NCBI GenBank assembly: GCA_963844565.1 | Contig: CAWJON010000001.1 | Coordinates: 248,001 to 312,000, forward strand | Length of the DNA: 64,000 nt | From: JAFEDN01 sp963844565 | Lineage (GTDB): Bacteria > Pseudomonadota > Gammaproteobacteria > Coxiellales > Coxiellaceae | Direction: 5' to 3' | Shown here: positions 60,123 to 64,000 of the stretch, piece after piece | Layout: the number at the start of each line of letters is the position of its first letter | Numbering within the stretch: position 1 is the first letter of the stretch | Made by a program: the position numbers and the translations under genes | The notes under the pieces: model-generated | Database searches by the model: none | Seen by the model: the letters and a program-made list of their open reading frames with translations, nothing else | What the model was told of the DNA's origin: nothing

Positions 60123-61828
60123 TATTTTTTGTTTTTGTTTTTGTTTTTATTTTTATTTTTAACCCGATGCTTAGCCGGTTTATACGTTTTCATCACATAC
60201 CATTGTTGAAGAATGGTTGCACAGTTATTTACTAACCAATAAAGCACTAACCCTGCAGGGAAAGATAAAAAGAAAACGGTAAAAATCAAGGGTAAAAACA
60301 TCATCATTTTTGCTTGCGTTGGATCCGGCGGCGGTGGGCTTAACTGTTGTTGAACGAACATACTTATACCCATCAAAATCGGTAAAATATAGTAAGGATC
60401 GTGTACAGACAAATCTCTAATCCATAAAATAAACGGCGCCTGACGTAATTGTACGCTCTCAATTAAGACGTAATATAAAGCGATAAAAACTGGAATTTGG
60501 ATAACCGTTGGAAGACATCCGCCTAAAGGATTTATCTTTTCAGTTTTATAAAATTCCATGGTTGCTTGGCCCAAAGCTTTTTTGTCATCGCCAAAGCGCT
60601 CTCTCAAAGCTTGTAAACGCGGCTGAATTTCTCGCATCTTCGCCATCGATTGGTAACTTTTCTCAGAAAGTTTATAAAATAAAAGTTTGATAATGAGGGT
60701 GGTAATAATAATTGACCAGCCCCAGTTTTTAACCAGAGTATGAATATGATCCATCACCCAAAAAATTATTTTAGAGATCATCCACAACCAACCATAATCG
60801 ATGGTTAGATCTAACCCTTTTGCAAGAGGTTTTAGATAATCTGTTATTTCCGGGCCCACATAAATTTTTGTTTGTTGACTGGCGCTATCTCCTGGCGCGA
60901 CATTTTGCAAAGGTCCTACATATCCAACGGTGTAGACGCCATCATTCACACTACTGTAATAATGGTTTAATTGATTCGCAGCAGGGATCCAAGCCGATAA
61001 AAAATAGGCTTGTTGCATGGCCAACCAACCACCCTGAATATCACGATTGAGGGTTTCCCCTTGAAGTTTTTTAAACGGCAATTTTTCATAAGGATGATCG
61101 GAACTAGATATAGCTGCTCCATCGTAAGAACGCGAATGTAATGCTTTTTTCTTAGGTAAATCCCTTCTAACCATTTGCTGAAAAAGGTTACCTACCCATG
61201 GGGTATTTCCGGCATTATGAAGTTGATAGCTGATTTGAACATCATAATGCCCCCGTTCAAATGAATAAGTTTTTTTAACTTGTAAGCCTGAGGATGTTTG
61301 CCCAGTTAATTCCACCACTAAATTTTTTTCGCCCTCTGGGAGTTCATAGGTTTTTTGTTTGGCAGTGAAATGAATATTTTCAATTTGAGTTGCCCCATTT
61401 CTCTTCAGCCCGTCTTGCGCTAAATAAAGAGAATCAGGATCTGCCGTTAGAATAGTGACTGGAACATGCGATTTATCTAGAGTTTCGTTATATTTCAGTA
61501 ACTGCGTAGAAGACAAGTCACCACCTTGTAAATTAATAGTCGCTTGTAGAACATCGGTTTTTAAAGAAATAAGGTCCGCAGAAGGGGATGGGGGATTACT
61601 TATTTCTTGATTCCCAGAAACTGAACTGGTGGTGGCTGTTGATTTCCCAGAAAAAGAAGGAGGAACAAAACCGGATTGTACAGCTTCAGGATTGGTTTCA
61701 TTTTGATTTTTTGTTATCGTTTGATGTTCTTTAACCCAAGTATTCCAAAGTAGGCCGGCGACTAAAGCAATTGCAATATAAAGTGCGATACGTCTTATAC
61801 TATTAAAATCAAAATCTTTAAAATTCAT
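60122..61828 (-). CDS. yidC: Membrane protein insertase YidC
   Basis: 568 residues. N-terminal membrane anchor (residues 12-30), a Ser/Thr-rich linker, the large periplasmic beta-sandwich (about 80-350) and five C-terminal helices. The conserved core includes NPLGGCLPTVIQIPVFIALYYVL and FPAGLVLYWLVNN. The C-tail is a run of Lys-Asn dipeptides encoded by hexamer repeats (60126-60160). It inserts inner-membrane proteins, including subunit c of ATP synthase. It overlaps yidD by 4 bases. Confidence 0.97.
   Translation of the reverse strand: MNFKDFDFNSIRRIALYIAIALVAGLLWNTWVKEHQTITKNQNETNPEAVQSGFVPPSFSGKSTATTSSVSGNQEISNPPSPSADLISLKTDVLQATINLQGGDLSSTQLLKYNETLDKSHVPVTILTADPDSLYLAQDGLKRNGATQIENIHFTAKQKTYELPEGEKNLVVELTGQTSSGLQVKKTYSFERGHYDVQISYQLHNAGNTPWVGNLFQQMVRRDLPKKKALHSRSYDGAAISSSDHPYEKLPFKKLQGETLNRDIQGGWLAMQQAYFLSAWIPAANQLNHYYSSVNDGVYTVGYVGPLQNVAPGDSASQQTKIYVGPEITDYLKPLAKGLDLTIDYGWLWMISKIIFWVMDHIHTLVKNWGWSIIITTLIIKLLFYKLSEKSYQSMAKMREIQPRLQALRERFGDDKKALGQATMEFYKTEKINPLGGCLPTVIQIPVFIALYYVLIESVQLRQAPFILWIRDLSVHDPYYILPILMGISMFVQQQLSPPPPDPTQAKMMMFLPLIFTVFFLSFPAGLVLYWLVNNCATILQQWYVMKTYKPAKHRVKNKNKNKNKNKK
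60126..60160 (-). repeat. Hexamer microsatellite encoding the Lys-Asn tail of YidC
   Basis: TTTTTG occurs three times followed by TTTTTA twice (minus strand AAAAAC/AAAAAT), encoding alternating Asn and Lys codons. Unit gain or loss keeps the frame and alters only tail length. Confidence 0.85.
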
Positions 61829-62103
61829 AGTGGATCACCTTTTTTGGAATAGATTTTTGACGGCACTGGATCGTATCCGCCTGAATGAAATGGATGACAG
61901 CAACACAATCTTTTTAGCATCATAAAAATGCCTTTTCCGACGCCATACTCCCTTAAAGCCTGCAAAGCATAAACTGAGCAAGAAGGATAAAATCGACAAC
62001 GATTTCCTAACCAGGGGCTGATTAAGTACCGATAGCTGATCAACAAGCCTATTAGGATCTGGTTGATGATTTGAGAAATTCTTGAAATAAATCGTCTAAA
62101 CAT
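61825..62103 (-). CDS. yidD: Membrane protein insertion efficiency factor YidD
   Basis: 92 residues. The family signature RYLISPWLGNRCRFYPSCSVYALQALREYGVGKGIFMMLKRLCCCHPFHSGGYDPVP is intact apart from extra Cys residues. A small amphipathic peripheral membrane protein that assists YidC. Its start lies 52 bases inside rnpA, giving a deep overlap if the first ATG is used; a later start is possible. Confidence 0.92.
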   Translation of the reverse strand: MFRRFISRISQIINQILIGLLISYRYLISPWLGNRCRFYPSCSVYALQALREYGVGKGIFMMLKRLCCCHPFHSGGYDPVPSKIYSKKGDPL

Positions 62104-62414
62104 TGTCTTAACTCAGTTTTACTCGCATTTGCCGCATTAGTGCGCGCTAAGACGACTATATCGTACCCTTTTAGTAAAGGACGGTGGATTCGAAACGATT
62201 CCCGAACCTGTCTTTTAAGTTCGTTGCGCATAATCGCTGTAGGAAATTTTTTTTTATAGGTGACAATCCCTAAACGCGGATAATCTAGTTTATTAGTTCT
62301 TTGAAACAAGACAAAGAACTTCATCGCTAAAGACATTGGCGAAGATTGCGTGAGTTGGTATTGGCATCTCCGCAGTAATCGAAATTTTTTTAAAAAAATA
62401 TTTCTTTCAAACAC
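62052..62414 (-). CDS. rnpA: Ribonuclease P protein component
   Basis: 120 residues from a GTG start. The RNR motif is NELKRQVRESFR (RNELKRQVRES in full), as in RnpA. The GTG lies within the last codons of rpmH (8-base overlap), so translation is coupled. The C-terminus overlaps the yidD start by 52 bases. It works with the RNase P RNA, which is not in the window. Confidence 0.93.
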   Translation of the reverse strand: MFERNIFLKKFRLLRRCQYQLTQSSPMSLAMKFFVLFQRTNKLDYPRLGIVTYKKKFPTAIMRNELKRQVRESFRIHRPLLKGYDIVVLARTNAANASKTELRQCLDDLFQEFLKSSTRS

Positions 62415-62541
62415 TTAAGCGTTTACGGCCTTTGGCTCTACGCTGGTTTAATACCCGGCGTCCACCGACGGTTTGCATTCTAGCCCGGAATCCATGAGTC
62501 CTTTTTCGGTGAATTATACTGGGTTGATAAGTTCTAAACAT
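62407..62541 (-). CDS. rpmH: 50S ribosomal protein L34
   Basis: 44 residues, translated by hand: MFRTYQPSIIHRKRTHGFRA followed by RMQTVGGRRVLNQRRAKGRKRLSV. The family pattern (TxQPSxxxRKRTHGFRxRMxTxxGRxVLxxRRxKGRxxLxx) fits throughout, although the usual second residue K is F here. It heads the rpmH-rnpA-yidD-yidC-mnmE operon. The upstream region contains the DnaA box cluster. Confidence 0.96.
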   Translation of the reverse strand: MFRTYQPSIIHRKRTHGFRARMQTVGGRRVLNQRRAKGRKRLSV

Positions 62542-62612
62542 AAGGCACCCTCTTTTTCGGAAAAAACAGTCAATTATGATAATGAAAATTTCATTTCAAG
62601 TCAACATTTTAT

Positions 62613-62699
62613 CCTAAGTTCTGGCGAAGCCAGAACTTAGGAATGAAGAGGGAGTTCGCTCCGCTCTACTCCCTCTTCGGACTCCCATCAGGCAAGGAT
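62613..62699. repeat. Palindromic repeat, family B copy 3 (partial)
   Basis: Two hairpins: 62613-62641 (13-bp stem CCTAAGTTCTGGC, loop GAA) and 62645-62678 (10-bp stem GAAGAGGGAG). The second hairpin and the following ACTCCCATCAGGCAAGGATT resemble CTCTTCTCCCCCTTGCGAAC and its continuation CCCCATCGGGATAGGA in copy 1. It lies between rpmH and the DnaA boxes. Confidence 0.7.
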
Positions 62700-62945
62700 T
62701 CTTTTATAATATAAAGATATTTTAAATAATTAATTTGTTGTAGGGGAGGGTAAAAAAAGTTAAAACTGTTAAAAAGTTTTATATAACAATAAGTTATTAA
62801 TTATTAAAGCTGTGAATGACTTGTTGATAAGGCCATGATTTCTGTGGATAAAAAAACAATGAGTTTTGGTGGTTACCTATAAAGTGACTTATCCACAGGA
62901 AATAACTATTGCATTCCTGTCCTAGCAATAAGATATAATGGTATA
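62700..62945. other. oriC: Candidate chromosomal origin (oriC)
   Basis: Two perfect DnaA boxes in opposite orientation, TGTGGATAA (62843-62851) and TTATCCACA (62889-62897), lie with a one-mismatch box (TGTTGATAA, 62822-62830) and a two-mismatch box (TGTGAATGA, 62812-62820). A very AT-rich tract (about 62700-62810, including TATATAACAATAAGTTATTA) to the left could be the unwinding element. rpmH neighbourhood is a common origin site in Pseudomonas-like bacteria. No GATC-rich pattern is seen, so SeqA/Dam control is unlikely. GC skew was not computed. Confidence 0.7.
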
Positions 62946-62985
62946 TATAATAATATTAGTAATAGGCTAAAAGGAATTTATTATT

Positions 62986-63423
62986 ATGCAAAAATACCAA
63001 AAAATCCTAGTAGGGGTTGAACTTGATCCTAAAGCTGATGCATTAGTTCTCGCAAAAGCTCAAGAATTGAAAGATCAGTTTAATGCTAAACTATATTTTA
63101 TACATTGCGTTGAGCATTTAAGTAACTATGGTGCGGCCTACGGCGTGTCCGCAGGAATCGATATTGAAGAAATTTTGGTACAAGAAGCGCAAAAATCTAT
63201 CCAAGAAATTGGCCAAAAATTTGGGGTCTCAGCTAACCAATTATTAGTCAAGGTGGGAACCGCAAATCACATTATCGTTGATGAAGCAAAAGCGATGGGG
63301 GCTCAATTAATTGTTATTGGTAGTCACGGTCGCCACGGCGTAAGGTTATTGCTTGGCTCGACTGCGAATGGGGTTTTACATAGTGCTCATTGCGATGTAT
63401 TAGCGGTCCGCTTGAAGAAATAA
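62986..63423 (+). CDS. Universal stress protein (UspA family)
   Basis: 145 residues, single Usp domain. The N-terminal strand YQKILVGVELDPKAD and the ATP-binding-type loop VIGSHGRHGVRLLLGSTANGVLHSAHCDVLAVR are typical of the nucleotide-binding class of Usp proteins. AAAGGAA precedes the start. It stands alone next to the origin candidate and is convergent with the PBP4-like gene. It probably acts in stress tolerance; the precise role is unknown. Confidence 0.93.
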   Translation: MQKYQKILVGVELDPKADALVLAKAQELKDQFNAKLYFIHCVEHLSNYGAAYGVSAGIDIEEILVQEAQKSIQEIGQKFGVSANQLLVKVGTANHIIVDEAKAMGAQLIVIGSHGRHGVRLLLGSTANGVLHSAHCDVLAVRLKK

Positions 63424-63426
63424 CCC

Positions 63427-64000
63427 TTATTCTGCTTTTTTGGCTAAAAGTAAAAATTTGCAAACCTTGTCTTCAAAGTTTTTGTAAGTTCGGTGAGAGT
63501 CCTCTGGGCCATTTGTCATGATGACAAAAACCAAAAGACCATTATGATAGGTATCAATATATCCAGCTAATGCGCTAACCCCTTTCATGGTTCCTGTTTT
63601 AGCATGCACGGGTTGAGTTTTCGCAAAAGAAACAAGCCGGCCACGCAAAGTACCATCTTGACCAGCAATGGGTAGAGCCTCCCAGAGGTCAGGTTTAATT
63701 TGTGGTTGGAGATAGGCATATTTCAATAATTGAGCTAATTGGTGTGGAGAAACTAAATCGTAGCGTGATAAACCGGACCCATCATATAAGTGTGTTTGAT
63801 TGAAATCGATTGCAGTCGGTGCGGTTAAAATTTGCTTGACGGCATTCAGTCCATTTTCCCAGGTTCCTTGGCTTTGATAATAGACTGCGCCAATTTGTTT
63901 TAAAATAGAGTTGGTATAAAGATTATTAGACTCCTTTAATAATATTTTTATAATTAAATTAAGTGGTGGGGATTGATGAACGGCTAAATTAATTGCTGTG
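63427..64000 (-). CDS. dacB: D-alanyl-D-alanine carboxypeptidase/endopeptidase PBP4-like (S13), 5' end cut by window edge
   Basis: Translated by hand to the edge: 190 codons up to the stop are visible and the frame is open at 64000. The SxN motif is SNN (LLKESNNLYTNSILKQIG), the region DGSGLSRYDLVSPHQLAQLL follows, and the KTG motif is in HAKTGTMKGVSALAGYI. These are diagnostic for peptidase S13. The SxxK motif and signal peptide should lie beyond the window. It trims or cleaves peptidoglycan cross-links in the periplasm. Confidence 0.9.
   Translation of the reverse strand, partial: TAINLAVHQSPPLNLIIKILLKESNNLYTNSILKQIGAVYYQSQGTWENGLNAVKQILTAPTAIDFNQTHLYDGSGLSRYDLVSPHQLAQLLKYAYLQPQIKPDLWEALPIAGQDGTLRGRLVSFAKTQPVHAKTGTMKGVSALAGYIDTYHNGLLVFVIMTNGPEDSHRTYKNFEDKVCKFLLLAKKAE

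Noticed and set aside
1..64000. CRISPR arrays, tRNA or rRNA genes and prophage modules
   Set aside because: No regularly spaced short repeats, cloverleaf-like genes, ribosomal RNA segments or phage structural genes were recognised in the window.

Overview
The window reads as chromosomal DNA of a gammaproteobacterium with roughly 40% G+C. The best guess is a Coxiella-like member of the Legionellales. The grounds are the gene content (adjacent metK-ahcY, mrcA beside a reduced pilMNOQ set, parAB, an atp operon beginning with atpI, and rpmH-rnpA-yidD-yidC-mnmE) and several large proteins with no housekeeping role, one of which carries a eukaryotic-type kinase catalytic loop. The genus is an inference from gene content only. 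No rRNA, tRNA, CRISPR array or intact transposase was seen.

Layout. 1-9.2 kb holds an M16 peptidase (cut by the window edge), a LuxR-type regulator, oligopeptidase A, trpS, a small secreted protein, the methyl-cycle pair metK-ahcY and rsmD. 9.2-11.8 kb holds an orphan multi-pass membrane protein with a repeated-cysteine tail and a small secreted protein. 11.8-17.4 kb has mrcA divergent from a reduced pilM-pilN-pilO-pilQ cluster. 17.8-24.1 kb has parA-parB, a three-gene export ABC system and a POT peptide transporter. 24.1-26.7 kb has an orphan 455-residue protein, a Gly/Tyr-rich lipoprotein and a NUDIX hydrolase. 27.2-35.5 kb is the complete F1Fo ATP synthase operon atpIBEFHAGDC followed by glmU. 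35.5-41.2 kb has a GIY-YIG protein, a VanX-type dipeptidase, a YeiH-type permease, a 960-residue HAD + protein-kinase fusion and a divergent small gene.

41.2-51.3 kb is the replication cluster dnaA-dnaN-recF-gyrB on the minus strand. It is interrupted between recF and gyrB by a plus-strand ThiXYZ-like ABC uptake cluster and repeats. recF contains two perfect parS sites. 51.7-54.4 kb is a probable LPS-modification operon: a 29-residue membrane peptide, a GT83/ArnT-like glycosyltransferase and a Kdo hydroxylase. 54.4-62.5 kb has an MHS-type transporter, yihY-rsmG, murB, and mnmE-yidC-yidD-rnpA-rpmH. The 444 bases upstream of rpmH contain clustered DnaA boxes beside an AT-rich tract and are the best origin candidate. 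A universal stress protein and the 3' part of a PBP4-type carboxypeptidase close the window.

Non-coding architecture is unusually rich. There are four copies of a foldback element whose arms differ between copies yet stay complementary, three copies of a GC-rich palindromic repeat, a 164-base nested inverted repeat, and a REP-like palindrome that forms the 3' end of rsmD. Three TTAA-N7-TTAA sites resembling PmrA boxes lie upstream of the kinase fusion, its divergent small neighbour and the LPS operon. This suggests, but does not prove, a PmrA-type regulon shared by an effector candidate and envelope-modification genes.
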